Shown: piece by piece, positions 1 through 5,516 of the stretch
How positions within the stretch are numbered: position 1 is the stretch's first letter
Layout: the number at the start of each line of letters is the position of its first letter
From: Chloroflexota bacterium
GTDB taxonomy: Bacteria; Chloroflexota; UBA6077; CF-72
Assembly: GCA_019242065.1 (NCBI GenBank)
Contig: JAFAWJ010000140.1
Coordinates: 1-6,633 of the forward strand
Direction of reading: 5' to 3'
DNA length: 6,633 nt
The notes under the pieces: model-generated
Told to the model about the DNA's origin: nothing
The model's database searches: none
What the model saw: only the letters and a program-made list of their open reading frames with translations
Made by a program: the position numbers and the translations under genes

Positions 1-165
1 CTTGACGAGGATCTGTGTGCCGAGATCGACACTGGCGCGCCGCATGCCGCGCCCGACCCAGTTGAGCGCGACCCGCATCGCGATCAGCGACACGATCACG
101 ACCATGACCGCCTGGACCTCGAACCAGCCGCCGGTGGCCAGCGTGCCGAAATCAGCCAGCGTCAT
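1..165 (-). CDS. N-terminal part of a small membrane protein, possibly an MscS-type channel (runs off the left edge)
   Basis: An ATG at 165-163 opens a frame with no stop down to base 1, giving 55 residues that begin MTLADFGTLATGG. Residues about 16-34 (VQAVMVVIVSLIAMRVAL) form one hydrophobic helix, followed by a basic stretch (RGMRRAS), as expected for a membrane helix with a cytoplasmic positive end. The N-terminal helix followed by arginines resembles the start of small MscS-family mechanosensitive channels, but the diagnostic pore helix and beta domain lie outside the window, so the family is only a guess. The ribosome site is weak (TTGGG just upstream). The gene lies 57 nt behind the stop of the 93-residue protein on the same strand and could share its transcript. 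The membrane helix is clear; the function is not. Confidence 0.5.
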   Translation of the reverse strand, partial: MTLADFGTLATGGWFEVQAVMVVIVSLIAMRVALNWVGRGMRRASVDLGTQILVK

Positions 166-222
166 CGTGCCCAAGTGTAGGGCCGGCCCACCGCGTGGGC
201 GGCAGCGGCTAATCGCCGCGGA

Positions 223-504
223 TCAGGAGGGTTCGGGAGCCTGCTGAGCCATCAACAACCGCGCTTCCTCGCCAACACCCAGGTCTTCACAGTCGCGATA
301 GGTGGAGTAGAGCGCCTTGTTGACCAGCCGCATGTGCCAATCGCCGCCGTCGGCAACGTTGACCATGTCACGTCGCTGCCGCTGCAGGTGCGAGAGTCGC
401 ATCAAAAAGTGCAGCTGCGTGGGGGAATACGACTTGAGGTTGCTCCCTGCGCCCTGAGGAAGTCTGGGCAGAATGTCTCGGGCATTCCTCTGCTCGGCCT
501 TCAT
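223..504 (-). CDS. Small protein of unknown function, 93 residues
   Basis: I do not recognise a family. The start chosen is the ATG at 504-502, because a near-perfect AGGAGG lies 7 nt upstream; the frame stays open 14 codons further upstream (to 546), but no comparable ribosome site was seen there. The product is soluble and polar, with no signal peptide or membrane helix. Residues about 26-42 (SPTQLHFLMRLSHLQRQ) look like an amphipathic helix. After a DGGDW turn at about 51-55, a second predicted helix contains ALYSTYRDCEDLG. One cysteine is present, so a metal site is unlikely. The strong ribosome site, clean stop (TGA at 225-223) and upstream promoter support a real, well-translated gene. 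The membrane protein gene follows 57 nt downstream in the same direction. Confidence 0.7.
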   Translation of the reverse strand: MKAEQRNARDILPRLPQGAGSNLKSYSPTQLHFLMRLSHLQRQRRDMVNVADGGDWHMRLVNKALYSTYRDCEDLGVGEEARLLMAQQAPEPS

Positions 505-511
505 CCCTTCT

Positions 512-517
512 CCTCCT
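512..517 (-). promoter_or_regulatory. Strong Shine-Dalgarno site that fixes the start of the 93-residue protein
   Basis: Read on the minus strand, the bases before the ATG at 504 are GAGGAGGAGAAGGG. This contains AGGAGG (517-512) with a 7-nt spacer, the ideal arrangement for the 16S rRNA 3' end. It is the best ribosome site in the window and decides between this ATG and the longer open frame. Confidence 0.75.
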
Positions 518-631
518 CGGACATTCTCAGACTCAGTCGGGTTCACGCCTGCTCTCGCGCCTCTGGACCTAGTTTACCAGCGAATCGACCCTCTCCCCCG
601 CCATTGAATCGGGCGGGCGAAAGATGCGCGC

Positions 632-660
632 ATCATAGGCCTGCCCCCGGCGGCAGGCAA
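632..660 (-). promoter_or_regulatory. Sigma70-type promoter reading leftward
   Basis: On the minus strand TTGCCT (660-655) is followed after exactly 17 nt by TATGAT (637-632). These match the TTGACA and TATAAT consensus boxes at four and five of six positions. Transcription would start near 625, giving a leader of about 120 nt before the 93-residue protein at 504. A second weak -10-like box (TAAACT, 576-571) lies closer but has no -35 partner. The call rests on sequence match alone. Confidence 0.5.
639..658. repeat. Perfect 7-bp inverted repeat inside the promoter spacer
   Basis: GCCTGCC (639-645) and GGCAGGC (652-658) are exact inverted copies separated by six bases. They fill nearly the whole spacer between the -35 and -10 boxes of the leftward promoter. 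That position fits an operator for a dimeric repressor or a spacer-binding activator. No T-tract follows on either side, so it is unlikely to be a terminator. Chance pairing in GC-rich DNA cannot be excluded. Confidence 0.45.
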
Positions 661-692
661 GGTTTGGCCGCATCACAATCAACTTTTGACCA

Positions 693-722
693 GGGAAGAT
701 GCCAGTTTGGGGAAGATGCCAG
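693..722. repeat. Tandem 13-bp direct repeat, period 17
   Basis: GGGAAGATGCCAG occurs at 693-705 and again, unchanged, at 710-722, separated by TTTG. The two copies lie in the divergent intergenic region, about 170 nt before the cyclophilin start and about 35 nt from the leftward promoter's -35 box. They may be paired binding sites for a regulator or a small duplication. No third copy is seen nearby. Confidence 0.6.
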
Positions 723-883
723 CGCGTTTGAGTACACTCCCCGAGCGCCAGCCCCGTCCGGCACACGCTCAGGCGCTATCCACGTGGAGCAGCCGCTCGT
801 CGCGTGCCATGGCGGGACGCGCGTTTCGAGACCTGAGTTGTGACAATGCGGTTGCTGAAATTTGCCGGCCTGGACCCCATGAC

Positions 884-888
884 GGGAG
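884..888 (+). promoter_or_regulatory. Ribosome site that supports the TTG start of the cyclophilin lipoprotein
   Basis: GGGAG lies 6 nt before the TTG at 895. The only nearby ATG (879) runs into a stop at 900-902 after seven codons, and the lipoprotein frame has a TGA at 880-882. The TTG is therefore the first usable start and gives a well-formed lipoprotein signal. Confidence 0.6.
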
Positions 889-894
889 CGCGCT

Positions 895-1650
895 TTGACT
901 GATCGATTGCGTATTGCCATCTCCACGCTTGCTATGGTGGTACTGGTCGCTTGCGGGCAGACCGCTGCGCCGGCCGCCCAATCGCCGTCTCCCACGGCTC
1001 AGTCGGCGCCCGCGCCCTCGTCTGCGCAGCTTTCGAGCGGGCTCAGTCCCCTGCCCAAACCGTCCGCCTCACCCTCAGCATCAGCGGCGGCCTCGCCGGC
1101 CGCCCAGGGAGGAGCAGCACCCGTGGCTACTGGAGCGAAGCAATTCTCGGCACCGCCGCCGATGAGCATCGATACCTCGAAGCACTACACGGCAACCATT
1201 GACACAAGCATGGGCACCATGAAAGCCGACTTGTTTGCCAGTGAAGCACCGATGACGGTGAACAACTTTGTCTTTCTTGCCAATCAAGGCTTCTACAACG
1301 ACGTCAGCTTTCATCGTGTGATCAACAACTTCATGATTCAAACTGGCGACCCGACAGGCACGGGTACCGGCGGGCCCGGATATCGCTTCAATGACGAGCC
1401 CGTCAAACGCCAGTATCTGCGTGGCACGCTGGCCATGGCGAACGCGGGGCCGAATACGAACGGGTCACAGTTCTTCATCGTCCAGAAGGACTACCCGCTG
1501 CCGCCGAACTACACGATCTTTGGTCAGGTGACCGATGGTCTGGATGTGCTGGACAAGATTGCCACCACGCCGACGGGCCCGGGCAAGGGCGGCCCCGACA
1601 CGCCCAAGACGCCCGTCACCATCAACTCGATCACGATCGACGAGTCCTGA
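895..1650 (+). CDS. Lipoprotein peptidyl-prolyl cis-trans isomerase (cyclophilin type)
   Basis: The product (251 residues) catalyses cis-trans isomerisation of peptide bonds before proline and should act outside the cytoplasmic membrane on exported proteins. Residues 1-20 are a lipoprotein signal peptide: basic start (TDRLR), hydrophobic core and lipobox LVAC with Cys20 as the lipid anchor. Residues about 22-90 are a low-complexity Ala/Pro/Ser linker that would hold the enzyme away from the membrane. The cyclophilin fold spans about 97-250 with the expected signatures: FHRV (catalytic Arg141), FMIQTGDP (146-153, Gln149), GTLAMANAGPNTNGSQFFI (177-195) and TIFGQV (207-212). The tryptophan that binds cyclosporin in human cyclophilin A is not present in the equivalent PLPPN region, as in many bacterial members. 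TTG was chosen as start because of the GGGAG 6 nt upstream and the in-frame stop just before. The gene stands alone and ends in a hairpin facing the desulfurase operon. The family is certain; substrates are unknown. Confidence 0.93.
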   Translation: MTDRLRIAISTLAMVVLVACGQTAAPAAQSPSPTAQSAPAPSSAQLSSGLSPLPKPSASPSASAAASPAAQGGAAPVATGAKQFSAPPPMSIDTSKHYTATIDTSMGTMKADLFASEAPMTVNNFVFLANQGFYNDVSFHRVINNFMIQTGDPTGTGTGGPGYRFNDEPVKRQYLRGTLAMANAGPNTNGSQFFIVQKDYPLPPNYTIFGQVTDGLDVLDKIATTPTGPGKGGPDTPKTPVTINSITIDES

Positions 1651-1659
1651 CGACCCATC

Positions 1660-1690
1660 CAGACCGCTCTCGACTTTTCTGGGCGGTCTG
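1660..1690 (+). terminator. Hairpin after the cyclophilin gene, probable terminator
   Basis: CAGACCGC (1660-1667) pairs perfectly with GCGGTCTG (1683-1690) around a 15-nt loop, starting 10 nt after the stop codon. The following TATCTT is only a weak T-tract on the plus strand, and the minus strand has none. It lies between two convergent genes and may help end transcription in both directions. The long loop and weak T-tract lower confidence. Confidence 0.5.
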
Positions 1691-1707
1691 TATCTTCGGC
1701 GAACTAT

Positions 1708-2883
1708 CTACACCAGGCTTGGTGTAACTTCGCGGACGCGCTCAACGATCGCGGGCAGCACTTCCAGCAGCCGCTCGACGTCCGCGTCGGTCGTCCGTAC
1801 GCCAGTGGTCAACCGCAGGCTGCCCCGCGCCCGCGTCTCGGGCAGCCCCAGCGCACACAGCACGTGCGAGATTTCGAGAGTCCCCGAGGTACACGCCGAA
1901 CCGCTCGACGCGAAAATGCCATCCTGGTCCAGATTCAGCAGCAGCGACTCGCCGTCCGCGCCGTCGATGGCGAAGCTGGCGCTGTTGGGCATCCGCTCGG
2001 TCGGGTGACCGGTCAGCTCCGCGCCGTCGATCGCCCCGCGTACGCCGTCGATCAATCGATCCCGCAGTCGCGATACGTGCGCCACGCGCTCCGCAAGCTC
2101 CGCGTACGCCAGCTCCAGCGCCAGCGTCATGCCGACGATGTACGCCACGTTTTCCGTGCCCGCGCGAATCCCGCGCTCCTGCCCGCCGCCGCTCAGCAAG
2201 TGGACCAGCGGCGTGCCGCGGCGCAGATACAGCAGTCCGACGCCTTTGGGCGCGTAGAACTTGTGCCCTGAGAGCGCCAGCGCGTCGACACCCAGCGCCT
2301 CGACGTCGAGCGGCATGAGACCGCCAGCCTGGACCGCGTCGGTATGCACGACAGTGGCCGGATTGACCGCCCTGACGACCCGCGCAATATCCGCCACTGG
2401 CTCGATGGTCCCCACCTCGTTGTTGGCGTACATGATCGAGACCACCGCGGTATCCGAGCGCACCGCCGCGGCGACCTCGGCCGGGTCAACCCTGCCGAAC
2501 TGGTCGACTCCGACGTAGGTGATCTCGAACCCCTGGTGCTTCTCAAGCCACTCGCAGGCATGTAGCACGGCGTGGTGCTCGACGCTCGAGGTGACCACGT
2601 GTTTCCACCCGCGCTGCTCGGCCAACGCCATCGCGCTGCCCTTGATGGCCAGGTTGTCGCTTTCGCTGCCGCAGCCGGTGAAGATGATCTCGTTGGCGCG
2701 GCAGTTGAGCACCTGGGCACAGCGGTCGCGGGCCGAATCCAGGGCGCGTCGCGCGCGACGGCCCACCGCGTACACACTGGACGGATTGCCCCAGTCGTCG
2801 AGCCAGTAGGCTCGCATGGCTTCGAAGACCCGCGGATCGACGGGCGTCGTTGCGGCGTAATCAAGGTAGACCGGCTCGGCCAT
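1708..2883 (-). CDS. Cysteine desulfurase, NifS/IscS type
   Basis: This PLP enzyme (391 residues) takes sulfur from L-cysteine, giving alanine and a protein-bound persulfide that feeds Fe-S cluster assembly and tRNA thiolation in the cytoplasm. The start is the ATG at 2883-2881, giving MAEPVYLDYAATTPVDPRV, the classic N-terminus; the longer open frame would overlap the upstream gene. Key features are: EHH at 102-104 (catalytic His), NNEVGTIEP at 154-162, HTDAVQ at 180-185 (Asp182 and Gln185 at the PLP ring), SGHKFYAPKG at 205-214 with Lys208 as the PLP Schiff-base lysine, RAGTEN at 240-245, and the mobile loop SSGSACTSG at 326-334 with Cys331 as the persulfide cysteine. Length is normal and no key residue is missing. 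The ribosome site is weak; with only 16 nt after the phosphoesterase stop, translation may be coupled. No iscU, sufU or mnmA is in the window, so the role (Fe-S, thiolation or both) and the exact symbol stay open. Confidence 0.95.
   Translation of the reverse strand: MAEPVYLDYAATTPVDPRVFEAMRAYWLDDWGNPSSVYAVGRRARRALDSARDRCAQVLNCRANEIIFTGCGSESDNLAIKGSAMALAEQRGWKHVVTSSVEHHAVLHACEWLEKHQGFEITYVGVDQFGRVDPAEVAAAVRSDTAVVSIMYANNEVGTIEPVADIARVVRAVNPATVVHTDAVQAGGLMPLDVEALGVDALALSGHKFYAPKGVGLLYLRRGTPLVHLLSGGGQERGIRAGTENVAYIVGMTLALELAYAELAERVAHVSRLRDRLIDGVRGAIDGAELTGHPTERMPNSASFAIDGADGESLLLNLDQDGIFASSGSACTSGTLEISHVLCALGLPETRARGSLRLTTGVRTTDADVERLLEVLPAIVERVREVTPSLV
1709..1726 (-). repeat. Perfect hairpin covering the stop codon of the cysteine desulfurase
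   Basis: TACACCA (1709-1715) and TGGTGTA (1720-1726) are exact inverted copies with a 4-nt loop. In the minus-strand transcript the stem includes the first bases upstream of, and part of, the TAG stop. No T-tract follows, so it is not a textbook terminator. With the larger hairpin 17 nt downstream it may protect the mRNA 3' end or slow polymerase. Confidence 0.5.
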
Positions 2884-2899
2884 AAGCGCGAAGCAGATT

Positions 2900-3505
2900 C
2901 TAGACCCGGTCCAGCGCAATCTGCCTGATCTGGGCCCGGGCGAAGTCGACGACGGCCACACTCGGCCCACCTTTGCCCGGGAAGGGCAGGCCGGTGGTGC
3001 CGACGTTCAGGCAGTAGCGTGCGCTGTCGTCGAGCGACACACAGGTGGGTGCCTGCAGCGCGCCGTCGCGCCAGATCCGCGCGTGATGGCTGTGACCGAA
3101 GGCCCAGACCTGGGCGTGGCGCTGTTCCATTTCGGGCCAGACCCTGAGGAAGCCGCGGCCGATCTGCGTCGTGCTCAGCGATGGCGTGAGCCGTGGGTCG
3201 CCGTGGCTGATCAGCAGCTTGCCTGACTGGGCGGTCTTTGGGAGGGACCGGACGAAGGCCTTCGATGTGGCGGAGACGCGGTCCTGCCAGTCGAGGTCGC
3301 GGTTGCCGACGATTGCCAGGTCGGCGACCTCCTTAATACGCTGCACACAGCGATCGGCGTCGCCGCGGCCGAGGTAGTCGCCGAGGAACGCCAGCCTGCG
3401 CGCGCCCGCGGCCGCGAGCACCGCGATGGCCGCGTCGAGTGCTGGGAAGTTGCCGTGGACGTCAGAGATGAGCCCCCAGACCTCCGCTTCGTCACGCTGG
3501 TGCAC
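2900..3505 (-). CDS. Calcineurin-like metallophosphoesterase (YfcE/MJ0936-like)
   Basis: A predicted two-metal phosphohydrolase of 201 residues; the substrate (phosphodiester, nucleotide or phosphoprotein) cannot be read from the sequence. The family motifs appear in order: SDVHGN at 14-19 (Asp15, His17), GDYLGRG at 42-48 (Asp43), GNRD at 67-70 (Asn68), ISHGDP at 99-104 (His101) and FGHSHH at 136-141 (His138, His140). The usual GNHD/E motif has Arg instead of His at residue 69. Other small members vary at this position, but it may alter activity. No signal peptide, so cytoplasmic. The start chosen is GTG at 3505-3503, eight residues before the first strand (VWGLISDVHGN). The frame stays open to a GTG at 3652, but the extra 49 residues look unlike protein of this family and match the structured leader instead. 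No good ribosome site was found, so the start is uncertain. It is the first gene of an operon with the desulfurase. Confidence 0.85.
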   Translation of the reverse strand: MHQRDEAEVWGLISDVHGNFPALDAAIAVLAAAGARRLAFLGDYLGRGDADRCVQRIKEVADLAIVGNRDLDWQDRVSATSKAFVRSLPKTAQSGKLLISHGDPRLTPSLSTTQIGRGFLRVWPEMEQRHAQVWAFGHSHHARIWRDGALQAPTCVSLDDSARYCLNVGTTGLPFPGKGGPSVAVVDFARAQIRQIALDRV

Positions 3506-3652
3506 GGCAGTGAGTGTCCCACACACACACCGGTGCCACTTGGCCCTCCAACGCGCACTAAGGACCAGGAGCCACCATCCTTCGTGGGATCTCTGGTGGC
3601 AGTCCCTCGTCTCTCCCTCATGGGTCCCCTCTGGGGAAGGAATCCTTGACAC
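3506..3652 (-). other. Candidate structured leader RNA ahead of the phosphoesterase-desulfurase operon
   Basis: Read on the minus strand, this stretch is dense in hairpins. TCCCC/GGGGA (3637-3633 with 3629-3625) encloses a 3-nt loop. GCCACC/GGTGGC (3600-3595 with 3576-3571) continues, after a one-sided AGAG bulge, into ATCC/GGAT with loop CACGAA. AGTG/CACT (3540-3537 with 3512-3509) continues into GTGT/ACAC. The last one carries TGGCACCG (3538-3531), equal to the core of the T-box element (UGGNACCG), partly in a 5'-side bulge. An upstream GGTGG (3656-3652) could compete for the same CCACC, giving two alternative folds. An AC dinucleotide run (3521-3530) is also present. Against a true T-box: the flanking AGGG/CCCU helix, a specifier loop and a terminator are not recognisable. 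I identified no minus-strand promoter upstream. Confidence 0.35.
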
Positions 3653-3659
3653 CCACCTG

Positions 3660-3689
3660 TTTACAACATTCCGGTCATGTTGCTAGACT
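3660..3689 (+). promoter_or_regulatory. Extended -10 promoter for the PP2C-like/tsaD operon
   Basis: TTTACA (3660-3665) and TAGACT (3684-3689) are 18 nt apart, and TG lies one base before the -10 box (TGCTAGACT), making an extended -10. The predicted start near 3696 leaves a leader of about 100 nt before the ATG at 3795. A consensus TTGACA also occurs at 3646-3651 but has no -10 box at the proper distance. Confidence 0.55.
3664..3682. repeat. Dyad in the promoter spacer, possible operator
   Basis: CAACAT (3664-3669) and ATGTTG (3677-3682) are perfect inverted half-sites separated by 7 nt. They overlap the end of the -35 box and run to the extended -10. In this AT-richer patch of a GC-rich region the dyad stands out and suits a dimeric DNA-binding regulator. 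No regulator gene is in the window. Confidence 0.45.
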
Positions 3690-3697
3690 GGCCCGCA

Positions 3698-3768
3698 GGT
3701 GCGACGGTCGGTGAGGGCGTGACGCCCGCGAGCCGCACCCGTCACGCGGATCTCGGTGGTGGGTCCGC
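3698..3768 (+). promoter_or_regulatory. Structured 5' leader with competing hairpins
   Basis: The predicted leader holds GGTGCG/CGCACC (3698-3703 with 3734-3739) enclosing GGGCG/CGCCC (3715-3719 with 3723-3727, 3-nt loop). An exclusive alternative is GTGACG/CGTCAC (3719-3724 with 3740-3745). A further stem GCGGA/TCCGC (3746-3750 with 3764-3768) follows. This could be a regulatory leader, but such stems also arise by chance in GC-rich sequence. No known riboswitch motif was recognised. Confidence 0.25.
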
Positions 3769-3794
3769 CTTCTGTCAGGTCGCCTTGTGTCCCC

Positions 3795-5516
3795 ATGTCC
3801 ATAGCTCAACCTGTCCCACGCCCTACCGCGCTCGAAATCCCCTTCGGAGCAATGGTCACCCGCCCATTGTCGATGTGGCCGTTCGCCGCCCGTCTGGCAC
3901 GGCTGTTCCTGCTCGTGGACCCCTCGTTGGCCGACCAGTCGCTGCGCAACGGCTTGCTGCGCGCCATGCAGCAGGGCTACTTCGGTTCTGATGGCTACTC
4001 GCAGACGCGCGCCGTGCGCGAAGCCGCGCTGGCGGCGCATTACGTCCTGCGACATCACAACCGCGACGTACTCCCGATCGAGCAGATCAACGCCGCCTCA
4101 GCCCTTGCCGCCGTGCGCGGCGACGTCGCGTTCGTGGCGCTGGCCGGCCACGCAGCGGCATTCGCCTGGCACGCCGGCGAGCTCACCGGCCAGCGCGGCA
4201 TCTTGCGTCTGCCGCGTCCACTCGGCCTCGAACAGGATCCCATCATCACCCTGTGGCGCACGCCGCTGCGCGCTGGCGACCGCCTGGCTCTGGTGTGCGG
4301 CGGGACGTGGCGGCCGGACTCGCAGCTCACCATCGCCAGGATCCTGTCGGAAGCCACCTCGACCGCGGCAGCCGAAGACGAGCTGGCCGCGGCGCTCGGC
4401 GACACACGTCCAGCGGGCATTCTGGTCGTCGCCCCCGCGTCGCCGAGCCCCCGCATTCCGCATTTGCGCCTGCTGACCAATCGCGATCACGCCGATACGC
4501 TCACACACGACGCGCCCGCGCCGCTGTCCCAGATTGGCCGCCAACGCTTCTCGCCAGGGCGCTGGATCGTGCCGCTGCTGGGTCTGGTCCTGCTGGCCAT
4601 GATCGCGCTGGCCACCCTGGCGATCATGCCGCAGCCTGGCGCGTTGGCCAATCACGTCGAGGGCGTCAGCCCGCAGATGGCCGTCCGCCTCGGACCCTCA
4701 GCCGCCAACGTCGTCGACGTGGCGGCCGGCGACTCGGCGGTGTACACGCTAGACGTGGCGCAGGGCGCCGTTCGCTCGTTTTCGCTGGACCAGCTCGACC
4801 AGCAGGCGACCCCCGACACGTTGCTCGCGAAGGAGGGGACCTCACTGGACGGGATGGGCCGTCAGCTCGCGTTACCGGTCGCCATCGAATATGTGCCTGG
4901 TCCGAAAAACCAGTCCGGCACGCTGGCCATTGTCGACCAGGCGCGCACCGTGGTCCAGGTTGGCGCCGATCGCGCGCTGAGCGCGCACGAGCTGCCGACC
5001 AGCGCGGGCTGGCAGCAGCTCGGAGCGCTCGGCTCGGGCACGGGCGAGCTCGTGTTCCTCGACAGCGATGCGGGGCGGATTCTGACGTATCCCGCACCGA
5101 ATAACGGCGTGGTCGACGCGCCACGCGTCGTGGTCGACGCGGTGAGCGCACCGTACTTGCCATGGCAACGCGTCGCGCAGATTGTCACCACTGGCGAGTC
5201 GCTCATTCTGCGCTTCGACGACGGGAGCGTGCATCGTCTGGCAGCTGACGGTATAGATCAGCCGCTGACGGTGCAGTCGACCGACGGGCGGCCGGTCGAG
5301 ACCAGCGCCCTGGCTACCGACCGCGCCGGCGGGCTGTACCTGGCTGATCCCGACAACGCCCGCATCGTGCAGACCGACCTGCGGGGCAATCTCCAGCGCG
5401 AGATGCGGGCGGCTGAGTTCGCGAGCGTGCGCGCCATGGACGTGAGCCTCGACGGTCAACGGCTCTACGCATTGATTGACTCCGGGATCCTGGTCGTCGA
5501 TATTCCCGCCGAGTGA
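3795..5516 (+). CDS. Membrane protein: degenerate PP2C-like domain, one membrane helix, NHL/propeller-like outer domain
   Basis: The 573-residue product has three parts. Residues about 15-222 resemble a PP2C (PPM) phosphatase core: a helical stretch REAALAAHYVLRHHNR, then ASALAAVRGDVAFVALAGHAAAFAWHAGEL in the place of the usual VGDSRAY strand pair, then RAGDRLALVCGG (159-170) in the place of GDRLLLCSDG, and AGILVVAP (207-214) in the place of DNITVVV. The metal-binding aspartates are replaced at these positions, so a catalytically dead pseudophosphatase is likely. Residues 257-278 form one strong membrane helix. Residues about 300-573 are beta-rich repeats, with one clear NHL-like segment (DRAGGLYLADPDNARIVQ, 509-526), probably a propeller on the outer face. 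ATG 3795 was chosen; GTG 3756 is the main alternative, and neither has a good ribosome site. The stop overlaps the tsaD start, so the two are co-translated. A role in envelope sensing is inference. Confidence 0.75.
   Translation: MSIAQPVPRPTALEIPFGAMVTRPLSMWPFAARLARLFLLVDPSLADQSLRNGLLRAMQQGYFGSDGYSQTRAVREAALAAHYVLRHHNRDVLPIEQINAASALAAVRGDVAFVALAGHAAAFAWHAGELTGQRGILRLPRPLGLEQDPIITLWRTPLRAGDRLALVCGGTWRPDSQLTIARILSEATSTAAAEDELAAALGDTRPAGILVVAPASPSPRIPHLRLLTNRDHADTLTHDAPAPLSQIGRQRFSPGRWIVPLLGLVLLAMIALATLAIMPQPGALANHVEGVSPQMAVRLGPSAANVVDVAAGDSAVYTLDVAQGAVRSFSLDQLDQQATPDTLLAKEGTSLDGMGRQLALPVAIEYVPGPKNQSGTLAIVDQARTVVQVGADRALSAHELPTSAGWQQLGALGSGTGELVFLDSDAGRILTYPAPNNGVVDAPRVVVDAVSAPYLPWQRVAQIVTTGESLILRFDDGSVHRLAADGIDQPLTVQSTDGRPVETSALATDRAGGLYLADPDNARIVQTDLRGNLQREMRAAEFASVRAMDVSLDGQRLYALIDSGILVVDIPAE

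Larger units (their letters stand above)
505..894. other. Divergent intergenic region without a credible gene
   Basis: About 390 nt separate the minus-strand small protein from the plus-strand cyclophilin. Several frames are open across it on both strands, as is usual in GC-rich DNA, but none shows a family signature or a convincing ribosome site. It holds a minus-strand promoter (632-660), an inverted repeat (639-658) and a 13-bp direct repeat (693-722). For the plus strand I found no good -35/-10 pair. The best candidate is an extended -10 (TGTGACAAT, 839-847) about 48 nt before the lipoprotein start, without a matching -35. Confidence 0.6.

Noticed and set aside
334..843. Plus-strand open frame of 169 codons across the small protein gene and the divergent region
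   Set aside because: It runs antisense to the 93-residue gene, crosses the promoter region, has low-complexity Arg/Pro/Ser-rich translation and no ribosome site.
2193..2864. Minus-strand open frame of 223 codons inside the cysteine desulfurase
   Set aside because: It is a shifted frame of a gene whose motifs are all intact in the other frame; its Arg/Ser-rich translation has no family signature.
2884..2970. 29-residue N-terminal extension of the cysteine desulfurase
   Set aside because: It would overlap the phosphoesterase coding sequence, and the internal ATG at 2883 gives the canonical NifS/IscS N-terminus.
3521..3530. AC dinucleotide run as a phase-variable repeat
   Set aside because: Five units are too few to support slippage-driven switching, and it is outside the chosen coding region.
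3506..3652. N-terminal extension of the phosphoesterase to the GTG at 3652
   Set aside because: The extra residues precede a complete domain, show no signal peptide or known motif, and the DNA is better explained as a hairpin-rich leader; this is a judgement, not a proof.
4253..5104. Plus-strand open frame of 283 codons inside the PP2C-like gene
   Set aside because: It lies in another frame of a gene with clear domain structure; its Arg/Ala-rich translation is typical of a shifted GC-rich frame.
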